Shown here piece after piece: positions 22,824-29,568 of a stretch of 33,756 bases of DNA. How positions within the stretch are numbered: the stretch's first letter is position 1; each line of letters opens with the position of its first letter. A program made the position numbers and the translations under genes. The notes beneath the pieces were generated by a model that saw only the letters and a list, made by a program, of their open reading frames with translations, searched no databases and had not been told where the DNA came from. Source of the DNA: Desulforudis sp. Lineage in GTDB: Bacteria; Bacillota; Desulfotomaculia; Desulfotomaculales; Desulforudaceae. Where the stretch lies: contig QZIR01000009.1 of assembly GCA_003604975.1 (NCBI GenBank), positions 1 through 33,756 of the forward strand. Reading direction: 5' to 3'.

Positions 22824-23348
22824 CTAGCGACCAAACCGCCGCTTTGACAACTGGCTCCACTTTTTGATTCGTCGTTCACACTCGTTTCGTGGAAGCCGTC
22901 TGCCTTCTTCAACCATAGCCTTCAACGACCTTGCCAGGACTGGAGGTTGAGCCAATCCCAGACTATACATTTGATCCAGTACCCAGAGCGTACTCTGAAC
23001 AACCACTCCTTCATTTTCTGCGGCCTCTCGTAAAGGCCTGTCGCCGGTTAACAGTACAGCGCTTTCTGCCTTGGCCAACGCCAGGGCGAATAGGTCAACG
23101 CGACCCGGTCCCCTATACAGTTGCGCCATTCGTGAAACTTCCATAACCTGTTTCCCTGGCAGTTCACGGCTTCTCAGCCCCATCTCCACAAGTTGTCTTC
23201 CGTCCGGCTCCCGCAGTTCTCCAACGATTACGTCGGGAGCTAACAGTTCACAGGGAAGACTAAAAACGGCAATCAATATTTGCCCGCGATCCATATCAAT
23301 CCAGAAGTTAGTGTCCGTTACACATTTCGGCGGGAAGCTGATGCTCAT
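22824..23348 (-). CDS. PIN-domain ribonuclease toxin
   Basis: 174 residues, ATG at 23348, 6 nt after GGGAGG. Acidic PIN residues are in order: D12 (TDTNFWID), E44 (IVGEL), D85 (GRVDLFALALA) and D103 (LLTGDRPLREAAE), forming the metal-binding quartet of PIN nucleases. A ~50-residue basic helical tail follows (LKAMVEEGRRLPRNECERRIKKWSQLSKRRFGR). The gene overlaps the Xre-ImmA gene by 41 nt, so the two are co-translated as a TA pair. PIN toxins cut RNA (tRNA, rRNA or mRNA); the target cannot be told here. The tail's last residues survive as a relic upstream of stalk gene 1. Confidence 0.82.
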   Translation of the reverse strand: MSISFPPKCVTDTNFWIDMDRGQILIAVFSLPCELLAPDVIVGELREPDGRQLVEMGLRSRELPGKQVMEVSRMAQLYRGPGRVDLFALALAKAESAVLLTGDRPLREAAENEGVVVQSTLWVLDQMYSLGLAQPPVLARSLKAMVEEGRRLPRNECERRIKKWSQLSKRRFGR

Positions 23349-24369
23349 TCTTCACCTCCCGCCAGTACTCTGCCAACGACTTACCCAGTAATTCCGCAGA
23401 TCGGGACTCAGAGATTAGCCCGTCTGCATATGCACGCATAATCATCCGTTCCATGCGCTGAGGTACCTCGGACGGCAGCTGGTCTCCCGGTTCAGTTTTG
23501 TGCCATCCCTCGCTACGGAAAAGGTGAAGAAGGCTTCTGGCAACACCGTCAGCCACGATTCCCAACTCCGCCGCCCGGTGAATCCATGCCTGCATACTCA
23601 GTCCGTACTTGTGTTTCAATAGATGGAGTTCGTAGGAATGGATGCCCCGGCGGCACAGGCCCAATTCACGCCGGGCGGCTTCTGCCGGAACCAGAAAGGC
23701 TCCGGCAAACCGGTTTGATGCCTTCTCAGGATCAACATTTTCACAGGGATCCATAACGATGTGCCCCAACTCGTGCGCCAAACTGAAGCGCTGCCGATCA
23801 CCCGGATGTCCGGCCCTAATGGCGATTACCGGAAGACCTTCATCAGTCTCTAAGGTACAGGCGTCGAAACGCTCCACTCCCTGGATCAAGCCGATTTTGA
23901 TTCCCTTGTCTTCCAACAATTCCATCAAGTTGTCTATCGAATCAAAACCGATCTGCCAGTGTTCCCGGAGTTGGTTTGCTGCTGATTCAACATCCTCTAG
24001 CTTCTCAATCGTATAGGTCGGAAGGTCCGGGTTATTCATTTCGTTCGGCCAGAGGTCTTCAACCTCCAGATAACGCTCCAACCACTCTTGCACCTGGTTC
24101 AGCACTATACTCTGCTGCTTCTTTGGCATTTTAGGGTGCCGACTACGAAAGACCGCATTCACGAGAACAGGTCGGCGAGTCCGGAAAAAGTATTCCACTT
24201 TGACGCCAAGTACTCTCGCCAAACCCTGAAGCACCCCAGAACTTGGGGTATCCAAGTCGCGCTCGTACTTCGAGATGGCCTGGGCGCTAATACCAACTTT
24301 TTGGGCAAGGGAACGCTGGCTCTCACCCGCTGCTTTTCGTGCCTGCTTGAGTCGTTCTCCGAGCATCAT
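23308..24369 (-). CDS. Xre-type regulator fused to ImmA/IrrE metallopeptidase (antitoxin)
   Basis: 353 residues from tandem ATGs at 24369/24366 after AAGGGGTG. Residues 3-60 are a helix-turn-helix (LGERLKQARKAAGESQRSLAQKVGISAQAISKYERDLDTPS). Residues ~120-330 are a COG2856/ImmA domain with the zinc motif FSLAHELGHIVMD (HELGH at 199-203) and downstream Glu in DPEKASNRFAGAFLVP. Such Xre-peptidase proteins act as antitoxin and/or regulator and pair with varied toxins; here the partner is the overlapping PIN gene. An inverted-repeat operator lies over its promoter at 24382-24422. The intact zinc motif suggests an active protease, which could couple derepression to a signal, as ImmA does for mobile elements. 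Confidence 0.88.
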   Translation of the reverse strand: MMLGERLKQARKAAGESQRSLAQKVGISAQAISKYERDLDTPSSGVLQGLARVLGVKVEYFFRTRRPVLVNAVFRSRHPKMPKKQQSIVLNQVQEWLERYLEVEDLWPNEMNNPDLPTYTIEKLEDVESAANQLREHWQIGFDSIDNLMELLEDKGIKIGLIQGVERFDACTLETDEGLPVIAIRAGHPGDRQRFSLAHELGHIVMDPCENVDPEKASNRFAGAFLVPAEAARRELGLCRRGIHSYELHLLKHKYGLSMQAWIHRAAELGIVADGVARSLLHLFRSEGWHKTEPGDQLPSEVPQRMERMIMRAYADGLISESRSAELLGKSLAEYWREVKNEHQLPAEMCNGH

Positions 24370-24381
24370 AAATCACCCCTT

Positions 24382-24422
24382 CGGTTTACAGTTTATCAGA
24401 TAGTATCTACATTTGTAAACCG
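24382..24422 (-). promoter_or_regulatory. Promoter with inverted-repeat operator for the Xre-ImmA/PIN operon
   Basis: CGGTTTACA (24382-24390) and TGTAAACCG (24414-24422) form a perfect 9-bp inverted repeat, 23 bp apart. In the minus direction one arm contains a TTTACA -35, and about 17 nt on lies ATAAAC/TAAACT as a -10. The start codon is ~20 nt beyond. An Xre dimer bound here would occlude the promoter, so autorepression is likely. Confidence 0.7.
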
Positions 24423-24442
24423 AAAAATACACTTTAGTTCGA

Positions 24443-24475
24443 TATCGCCCCCTATATTTTGAAATTAAAAGTCCC
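24443..24475. repeat. Junction repeat J2
   Basis: Partner of J1 (21774-21816). It has the same TATCGCCCCCTATATTTTGA core and ends AAAAGTCCC, in the same orientation, between the Xre-ImmA promoter and the block of gene-end relics. J1 and J2 are 2.6 kb apart, roughly the length of one duplicated unit. Confidence 0.6.
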
Positions 24476-24489
24476 CCGGACTAACAAAC

Positions 24490-24545
24490 TTACCCAGCGA
24501 ACAACTCTCCGGCAACTGCCTGCCAGGCCTGCGCCTCATCCTAAA
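24490..24545 (-). pseudogene. Relic of the 3' end of a GGDEF-fusion gene
   Basis: In the minus direction it reads D-E-A-Q-A-W-Q-A-V-A-G-E-L-F-A-G-stop. The gene at 27004-29568 ends D-E-V-Q-A-W-Q-A-V-A-R-E-L-F-A-G-stop, with near-identical DNA over about 45 bp. A TAG codon sits immediately before the matching stretch. It proves a second copy of that gene's end once lay here. Confidence 0.85.
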
Positions 24546-24550
24546 CCCCC

Positions 24551-24647
24551 TCAGTGGGACGGGTAGGTATAGGTGACACCTGTACAACCGGGGCCAATAG
24601 CTGGGCACTGCTTGCCCTTTGCCTACAATCGGGACCTGAACAAGCAT
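24551..24647 (-). pseudogene. Internally deleted, frameshifted relic of the DUF4320-like gene
   Basis: The ATG at 24647, preceded by GGGAGGTG, reads MLVQVPIVGKGQAVPSYWP. It then needs a one-base shift to continue VTYTYPSH-stop. This equals the start codon region plus the last ~30 residues of the gene at 17991-18404 (LVRVPIVGKGQAVSSYWPGLYSVTYTHPSY). Roughly 105 codons between are deleted. The preceding TAAATAG and terminator stem are homologous too. Confidence 0.85.
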
Positions 24648-24670
24648 GCTGCACCTCCCGGTCTAAATAG

Positions 24671-24704
24671 AGAAGCCCCCTCTGATCGAGCTCAGAGAGG
24701 GCTT
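24671..24704 (-). terminator. Relic terminator of the duplicated locus
   Basis: GAAGCCC..CTCTG and CAGAG.GGGCTTC pair around GATCGAGCT. It lies between the two gene-end relics exactly as the terminator at 18428-18462 lies between the parent genes. Confidence 0.7.
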
Positions 24705-24716
24705 CGCCAGAAGAAG

Positions 24717-24775
24717 TCAGGCCCCTACACCAATGGTCCCGGCACCATTTACCAGCAAGTTATGAGTCAGTAGGG
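24717..24775 (-). pseudogene. 3'-end relic of a third copy of the 526-residue exported protein
   Basis: The minus strand reads ...NLLVNGAGTIGVGA-stop. The intact gene ends APLLVDGAGTIGLGA-stop. Upstream sequence (to 24818) is no longer recognisable and abuts the HEPN gene. Together with the terminator and DUF4320-like relic downstream, it preserves the parental gene order. Confidence 0.8.
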
Positions 24776-24817
24776 TGAAAAAAGTCAGCAAATAAGTCAG
24801 GCTCAGGAAACCTACGA

Positions 24818-25228
24818 CTAGTCGGAGCCAAGCTTGTCGCGGACGAAAACCACCGCCCGCTCGGCCAGGCTGTAGGCAAGTTCGGCATCCCGCAGGCTAA
24901 AAGCGTCAGCCGGGATGCCGCCGGGTAAACCGTTGGGATAGCGCGTGGGAATGTAGTACTTGTCCAGCGGGCCGACATTCTTGCCCAACGCCCTGAACGC
25001 AGGGTCAAAAGCAGTAGCGTCCCGGCAAAGCTCAGCAACCGAGTGCCCCCAGACGTGGCTTGCGCCCTGCGCGTAAATGTATGCCTTCAGGGCTTTCTCG
25101 GCGCACTGCTGAGCGAGGAAGCAGGCCAGATTGTACCTTTTCCCCCGCAGAGCAAAAAGGGTATCGTCTAAATCCCTTTCGGCCTGGGCGAACCATCTTT
25201 GCCCCTCACGGAGGCTATCACGCTTCAT
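24818..25228 (-). CDS. HEPN-domain protein (MNT partner)
   Basis: The ATG at 25228 overlaps the nucleotidyltransferase stop by 11 nt; longer starts upstream lie inside that gene. About 137 residues, all-helical, with WFAQAERDLDDTLFALRGKRYNLACFLAQQCAEKALKAYIY and HVWGHSVAELC, the classic HEPN (PF05168) helices. Later DAFSLRDAELAYSLAERAVVFVRDKL. HEPN/MNT pairs are widespread in thermophiles and Firmicutes. In characterised MNT-HEPN modules the HEPN protein is an RNase toxin silenced by the nucleotidyltransferase through AMPylation. The strict Rx4-6H RNase motif is not evident here, so its activity is uncertain. Confidence 0.85.
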   Translation of the reverse strand: MKRDSLREGQRWFAQAERDLDDTLFALRGKRYNLACFLAQQCAEKALKAYIYAQGASHVWGHSVAELCRDATAFDPAFRALGKNVGPLDKYYIPTRYPNGLPGGIPADAFSLRDAELAYSLAERAVVFVRDKLGSD

Positions 25229-25556
25229 ACAACACCTTACCTTCCCGCAGAGTCTGCCGGACAAAGCTGTTTGTTTCCGCAAGCGATGCGATCTCATCAG
25301 GTGTATAGACAAGGATATCTAGGGCCGGGCGCTCGTCAAACAGGTCGTAAAACTCGTCTAGCCTAGCCATAAAGGGCTTGTGAGTCTCCTGCACAACCAA
25401 AAGGTCGATGTCGCTGGACGGGCCTACATCGCCGCGGGCCAGCGATCCGAAGAGAATAATCCTCCGCACGCCCCTGATCTTAAGACGTTCCACTAAGCCG
25501 GCCAGGTCGGCCTGCAGGCGCTCTTTGCGGCCTTCATCGCCTATACGGAACCCCAC
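25218..25556 (-). CDS. MNT-type minimal nucleotidyltransferase (antitoxin)
   Basis: 112 residues from a GTG at 25556 with GGAGGTG upstream. The polymerase-beta-like core is plain: ILFGSLARGDVGPSSDIDLLVV, i.e. GSx9-10DxD, with a third acidic residue in PALDILVY. These minimal nucleotidyltransferases modify or bind the HEPN partner encoded by the overlapping gene. All catalytic residues visible in this family are present. Confidence 0.88.
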   Translation of the reverse strand: MGFRIGDEGRKERLQADLAGLVERLKIRGVRRIILFGSLARGDVGPSSDIDLLVVQETHKPFMARLDEFYDLFDERPALDILVYTPDEIASLAETNSFVRQTLREGKVLYEA

Positions 25557-25752
25557 GGCGGCACCTCCTGCAGGTAAATAATCCCTTCTTAATCATAACC
25601 GATCCAGTCTCAGTAATAAAGCCTCTGAATGCTTTCCACGCTCCATCAGTATCGGTGCTTTACCTTAAGGAAAGGTTAAGGCTCTGGGCGTGAGGATATT
25701 TCACGCGAAATATCGTCTCCCTCATTACTGCCTCCTTGTAACCCCTAGTTTT
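25557..25752. other. Intergenic segment between MNT and mazF
   Basis: No gene is visible. The first bases carry the MNT ribosome binding site. Further on are a CCTTAAGG-containing inverted repeat (about 25662-25680) and the 20-bp palindrome listed separately at 25695-25714. This gap separates two minus-strand TA modules, so it must hold mazF's end signals and the MNT promoter. Confidence 0.5.
25695..25714. promoter_or_regulatory. parS-like perfect palindrome
   Basis: GATATTTCACGCGAAATATC is a perfect inverted repeat. Its central 16 bp (TATTTCACGCGAAATA) match 13 of 16 positions of the bacterial parS consensus TGTTTCACGTGAAACA. A parA-parB pair lies about 4 kb away, making it the best centromere candidate in the window. 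It could instead be an operator for a neighbouring TA module. Confidence 0.45.
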
Positions 25753-26094
25753 CTAAAGACCAAGGCTTATTCGAATTGCCTGGTCCACATCTCGCATTTT
25801 CTTTCCCGCCAAAGATCCGACTTTCTTGATCAAGCGTGTTTGATCTATGGTTAAGATCTGTGCCGCATTAACCACGCTGTCTTTAGCTAAGCCACCTTCG
25901 CCTGCTTCCAGCAGTACCAGAAAGGGATACGATTTGTGGATGGCCGTTGTGATAGCTGCCACAGTCGTGGTCGGACTGGTTCGATTCCCTACGTCGTTCT
26001 GAATAACGAGGGCCGGCCTCAAGCCAGCCTGCTCGCTACCCCTTGCAGGGTTGAAATTAACCAGAAACACGTCCCCACGCCTAACTTCTGTCAC
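25753..26094 (-). CDS. mazF: MazF/PemK-family mRNA interferase toxin
   Basis: 113 residues, GTG at 26094, with GAGGTGATT upstream. Family landmarks: VRRGDVFLVNFNPARGSEQAGLRPALVIQND at the N-terminus, then NRTSPTTTVAAITT, KDSVVNAAQILTIDQTRL and a C-terminal helix. The R of 'GSEQxGxRPALVIQN' and the T of 'SPTTTVAAIT' are the expected active-site residues. It would cleave RNA at short motifs. The start overlaps the antitoxin gene by 14 nt, a standard TA arrangement. Confidence 0.93.
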   Translation of the reverse strand: MTEVRRGDVFLVNFNPARGSEQAGLRPALVIQNDVGNRTSPTTTVAAITTAIHKSYPFLVLLEAGEGGLAKDSVVNAAQILTIDQTRLIKKVGSLAGKKMRDVDQAIRISLGL

Positions 26095-26320
26095 GGAGAA
26101 TCACCTCTGCTTGTGCAGGAAGAAATACTTCGGCGTCAGCCTGGTTGAGGGCCGTACAGGCGGCATATCCTTCCTCCAACTGGCGTTCCATCTCTTCCCT
26201 TTCGGCCCGCCGCAAAAGCTCGGCAACAGCACCGCTTCTGGTTGTTGTGAACCTCTCAGCAAACCGATCAAGGACCTTCAATAAAGACGGAGAAAGGCTA
26301 ATGGTAATCTTCGCTGCCAT
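26081..26320 (-). CDS. Ribbon-helix-helix antitoxin of MazF
   Basis: The ATG at 26320 has GGGAGGTGG about 6-8 nt upstream, favouring it over the TTG at 26326. About 79 residues. The N-terminus KITISLSPSLLKVLDRFAERFTTTRSGAVAELLRRAER is a CopG/MazE-type ribbon-helix-helix. The Glu-rich C-terminal half (EEMERQLEEGYAACTALNQADAEVF) would wrap MazF. It likely autoregulates the operon; no clear operator was found in the short upstream stretch. Confidence 0.85.
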   Translation of the reverse strand: MAAKITISLSPSLLKVLDRFAERFTTTRSGAVAELLRRAEREEMERQLEEGYAACTALNQADAEVFLPAQAEVILRDRS

Positions 26321-26496
26321 TTCCAACCACCTCCCGGTTTAAAGTTACCACACCGGGAGCCATACCGTCAAGCATACTTTTGATCTCACCCCTTCCTGCT
26401 TCGTTCTGACCACCAGCCGCACCGAAGACTGTGCCCGACGGAGCATCCCCTTGACGCCGACAACGACAGGCATCACTCCTTTGAAAGAATGGTCCT

Positions 26497-26537
26497 GAAA
26501 AAGAAAACCGGGCGAGGGCGTTAACACCCTGACCCGG
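26497..26537 (-). terminator. Terminator after the 124-residue membrane protein gene
   Basis: In the minus direction CCGGGTCAGGGTGTTAACGC then CCTCGCCCGG forms a stem (26508-26512/26533-26537 plus AGGG/CCCT inside), followed by TTTTCTTTTTC. It lies just downstream of the stop at 26556. The remaining ~175 bp to the MazF antitoxin contain nothing I recognise. Confidence 0.8.
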
Positions 26538-26555
26538 CTCCTGGTAAACTCGGTT

Positions 26556-26930
26556 TTACCTCAGACTACCCAGAGCAACCCAGATAGCAAAGCCCACGGT
26601 AAAACCGATAGCAAACCAGACCTTGGAGCTTTTTCCCAAACCACGTTCTTTAATGAGTCTTTCGTAGAATATCACCGGCACCACTACACTCAGAACCAAT
26701 AGTGCAAAAAAGGAATACAGAAACCAACCTGATACAGCTACAGGGGCATCCGGCATAACGTCGAGGAAAGCTGTGCTACTTACTGCCCAAGCACTTCCAA
26801 CTAGAAACCAGATGAATCCGCCCAGAGGCAAAGACGCAAGGAATCCCAAAACAGGTGACGAATACAGAAACCTATCGAACAGGGTGCAGCAATGCCGCTG
26901 GAGGTGGAGAAATAGTGAACGACCCGTCAT
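26556..26930 (-). CDS. Small membrane protein, unknown function
   Basis: 124 residues with three hydrophobic helices (VLGFLASLPLGGFIWFLVGSAWAV, FLYSFFALLVLSVVVPVIFY, VWFAIGFTVGFAIWVALGSL) and a basic loop RLIKERGLGKSSK. AGGAGG is about 13 nt from the ATG at 26930, longer than ideal, so the start is uncertain. I do not recognise the family. It ends in a strong terminator and lies immediately downstream of the GGDEF-fusion gene (about 70 bp), so it could be co-transcribed with it and with parAB. Confidence 0.6.
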   Translation of the reverse strand: MTGRSLFLHLQRHCCTLFDRFLYSSPVLGFLASLPLGGFIWFLVGSAWAVSSTAFLDVMPDAPVAVSGWFLYSFFALLVLSVVVPVIFYERLIKERGLGKSSKVWFAIGFTVGFAIWVALGSLR

Positions 26931-27003
26931 ATCTTCTTAATGACCTCCTCGACCTGTTAACAGGCTTGTTCTTCAACCTTTTTGAAGATTGCTCCCCGCG
27001 CCG

Positions 27004-29568
27004 TCATCCAGCGAACAACTCTCTGGCAACTGCCTGCCAGGCCTGCACCTCATCGTCCGAAAAGCCTTCCCCGATCATTCTCTCCCGGACCTGTACCCGC
27101 CGGTCAAAGCATTGCTTTGGAGACTTAGCGCCTCCAGTTTCCCAGTAAAGTTCAACCACCTTTGCGGCATCCAAGACGCCTGCACGGGACAATTCCGAAA
27201 CCTGTCGCTTGGCCAGGTCAATCTCTTGCGGTGTGGCAAACGGAACAACCACCATATCTGCGCTCCGCAGAGCGACGACAGTTGCCGAGGTGTCATGCTG
27301 GGCACATGGGCTTACGACCACCAATTCGGCCTCTCGGACCAGTTCGTCCAACACGGCTTCCAGGATGTGTTGGGGCAATTCGGGAACCCCGATGTGTCCA
27401 AGCTTGTAGCCTACGGCGAGATACCTGATCCCCATCGGCCTGCTGCGTTTTACCATTGGCAGTACCATGTCAACCGTCAGCTCGTCGCCCATCGTCACCA
27501 AGCCGACGTCAGCCGGGGTGCATTCCCCGTCGTGTGATACGCCAAACCAGTAATCCAATTCAGGACTTGCAAAATTCAGGTTGGCCAGGATGGTATCTCG
27601 GGAAGCGCCCAGGGCCAGGCCCAGGCCAGCCCTGGTCATATGTTGACCGGTAGGGTTCCATACGGCTACAAGCGAAACACTGGATGTGAGCCCGTCGCTT
27701 GTTGAGATATGCGGCATCTTGGCTTTTCCCAACTTCGGTAGGGCAAACCAGGAAGATCGTCCTGATCTGCGCCGTTCATCCGGCGGCGGGATCTCCGTTG
27801 CCTTTGACCCACTCGGCTCTTCGGGCTCTTCCGGTTCTTCCGTAAGGGAAAACATCGGCAACCTGGTTCCAACGATCGTTGCCCGTTCGGTGGCATCGTG
27901 TTTTGTCGGCACATGGTCTTCGCCGCCGGTCGGTTCAATCCGGTCATCAGCCGATTCAACCGATTCAACCTCAGGTAATCGATCATCAGTAGACCCCTTT
28001 TCCTCACTGCCGCTGCGGGCAATGGAATCATCCAACCCAAGCCAGTAGATCAGGGCATCCTGATCAAACTTCGTACTAACATGGGTGGTCGCGCAGTTGG
28101 CCAGCACCTCCCGGACCTCCTGAGATGGTTTAGATGCGAAAACCACCACCATCTCAGATCCCGGATACAAGTCCGCAAAAGCTTGTACGCTCTCTGCCCA
28201 TCCCAGTGAATTGTAGCCACAGAACAAGAATTTGTCCGGCCGTTCCTCGATGACCAGCTCATCAAGCGAAGCAGATCGAGCGACAATTGAAACCGCTTCT
28301 TGGAGAGCCATCGCGATGTCATCCGTCTGCCGGCCGAAGCAAATGCACAGACTTGGGCGTTCGCTCACAGTCTTACATACGACACGGTTCTTGCCGGATT
28401 TCTTAGCGCTGTATAACGCCTTGTCCGCATTGTCCAGGCTATCGGCCACACCTACGGAGAAGGTCACTTTGACTTGGGTATGCTCCTTCCGGTTCCACTT
28501 ATCAAGTATCTTCTCGAATATCTGTGACGCAACGGATGGGTGAGTATGCGGAAAACAGATTACGAACTCTTCCCCGCCCCATCGTGCTACGATGTCCGAA
28601 GCCCGCACCGCCTGCCGAAGGAATGAGCCGACTTCGGAAAGGACTTTGTCTCCCGCGATGTGGCCATGAGTGTCATTAATCGCTTTGAAGTCGTCAAGGT
28701 CGAGAACGGCAACGGCCGGAGCCGTGCTCTGTTCATCCATCCACTCGGCCAGAAAAGACCTGGTGTAGCACCCCGTCAAAGCGTCAGTATTTGCTTTGGC
28801 CCACAGTACCTTGGCCTTCTCGGCCCTAGATCTAATGCGGCTCAGGGCCATTTCATCCAATATTTCAACGTAGTCGTCGGCAAGCGTAACCAGTTCTGTG
28901 TCCGGCTGCAGCTGCACGTTGTCTCCGACCACGGCGATGGACATTGTCTTGTACCTGATATCACGCCTAATGCGTTTAATGTCCGAGACGTTTACCAATT
29001 CAGCGCTCACTGCCATCGCATCAGGCACGTTGTCGCCGAGGGCTTCCAGAGCGGCATCCAGATCCGGAAACGTCGCGATAGAATCCTTGAATATCAAAAC
29101 TACATTCGCTGTATTACTTTCAAGAGCATCCGGGAGCGTGTCCGTTACCACGATTGTTTCCAGCAACCGTAAAAGGCCCACCAGTTCTTCGCCAGTTTGA
29201 TCATGATCAATAACTCCGTACGCAACGGGTTTTGTTCCAACCAGCCGTCGTATATGTACATAGAGATCCAGGGTGGGCCTACCGAGTACATATACTGGGA
29301 GCAACAGGTGTCCGGCCCGGGCGACGGCATCTTCCCAATTGCCGTTTTGGGCAACCAAAACGGCAATCAGACCGCGGTCCCGATCAATAGCGTTGAGGTC
29401 GTCTGAGACCACAGTCTCATAGCCTGACGCCATTGCGTATTCTTGGATCTTCCGGCAGTCAGTCCGGTCTGCCTGCTCCTGCCGGCCTGGGTAAAAAATC
29501 AGTACTCTGTTCAGTTTTCCCACCACCTCTCCATTACCGGAGCGCATCAAGTAGTTGCTGTAATTCAT
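27004..29568 (-). CDS. Diguanylate cyclase (GGDEF) fused to a degenerate ParA-like domain
   Basis: 854 residues in five parts. Residues 20-140: alpha/beta domain (RVLIFYPG, GLIAVLVAQ, LLLPVYVLG) of unknown family. 150-250: second region ending in a helical linker (ADDYVEILDEMALSRIRSRAEKAKVLW). 258-400: complete GGDEF domain with TDALTGCYTRSF, AVLDLDDFKAINDTHGH, the active-site GGEEF (331-335) and an upstream RxxD inhibitory site (RASD, 322-325). 505-615: acidic/Pro-rich linker. 625-800: MinD/ParA-like fold (SLVAVWNPTGQHMTRAGLGLALG, ELVVVSPCAQHDTSATVVALRSADMVVVPF), with the P-loop Lys lost. It should make c-di-GMP with product inhibition. The ATG at 29568 overlaps parB by 35 nt; in-frame GTG codons at 29526/29523 near GGAGAGG are alternatives. 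Confidence 0.85.
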   Translation of the reverse strand: MNYSNYLMRSGNGEVVGKLNRVLIFYPGRQEQADRTDCRKIQEYAMASGYETVVSDDLNAIDRDRGLIAVLVAQNGNWEDAVARAGHLLLPVYVLGRPTLDLYVHIRRLVGTKPVAYGVIDHDQTGEELVGLLRLLETIVVTDTLPDALESNTANVVLIFKDSIATFPDLDAALEALGDNVPDAMAVSAELVNVSDIKRIRRDIRYKTMSIAVVGDNVQLQPDTELVTLADDYVEILDEMALSRIRSRAEKAKVLWAKANTDALTGCYTRSFLAEWMDEQSTAPAVAVLDLDDFKAINDTHGHIAGDKVLSEVGSFLRQAVRASDIVARWGGEEFVICFPHTHPSVASQIFEKILDKWNRKEHTQVKVTFSVGVADSLDNADKALYSAKKSGKNRVVCKTVSERPSLCICFGRQTDDIAMALQEAVSIVARSASLDELVIEERPDKFLFCGYNSLGWAESVQAFADLYPGSEMVVVFASKPSQEVREVLANCATTHVSTKFDQDALIYWLGLDDSIARSGSEEKGSTDDRLPEVESVESADDRIEPTGGEDHVPTKHDATERATIVGTRLPMFSLTEEPEEPEEPSGSKATEIPPPDERRRSGRSSWFALPKLGKAKMPHISTSDGLTSSVSLVAVWNPTGQHMTRAGLGLALGASRDTILANLNFASPELDYWFGVSHDGECTPADVGLVTMGDELTVDMVLPMVKRSRPMGIRYLAVGYKLGHIGVPELPQHILEAVLDELVREAELVVVSPCAQHDTSATVVALRSADMVVVPFATPQEIDLAKRQVSELSRAGVLDAAKVVELYWETGGAKSPKQCFDRRVQVRERMIGEGFSDDEVQAWQAVARELFAG

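Noticed and set aside
26345-26527. 60-codon minus-strand open frame between the MazF antitoxin and the terminator
   Set aside because: It reads through the terminator stem, has no ribosome binding site and no protein-like composition.
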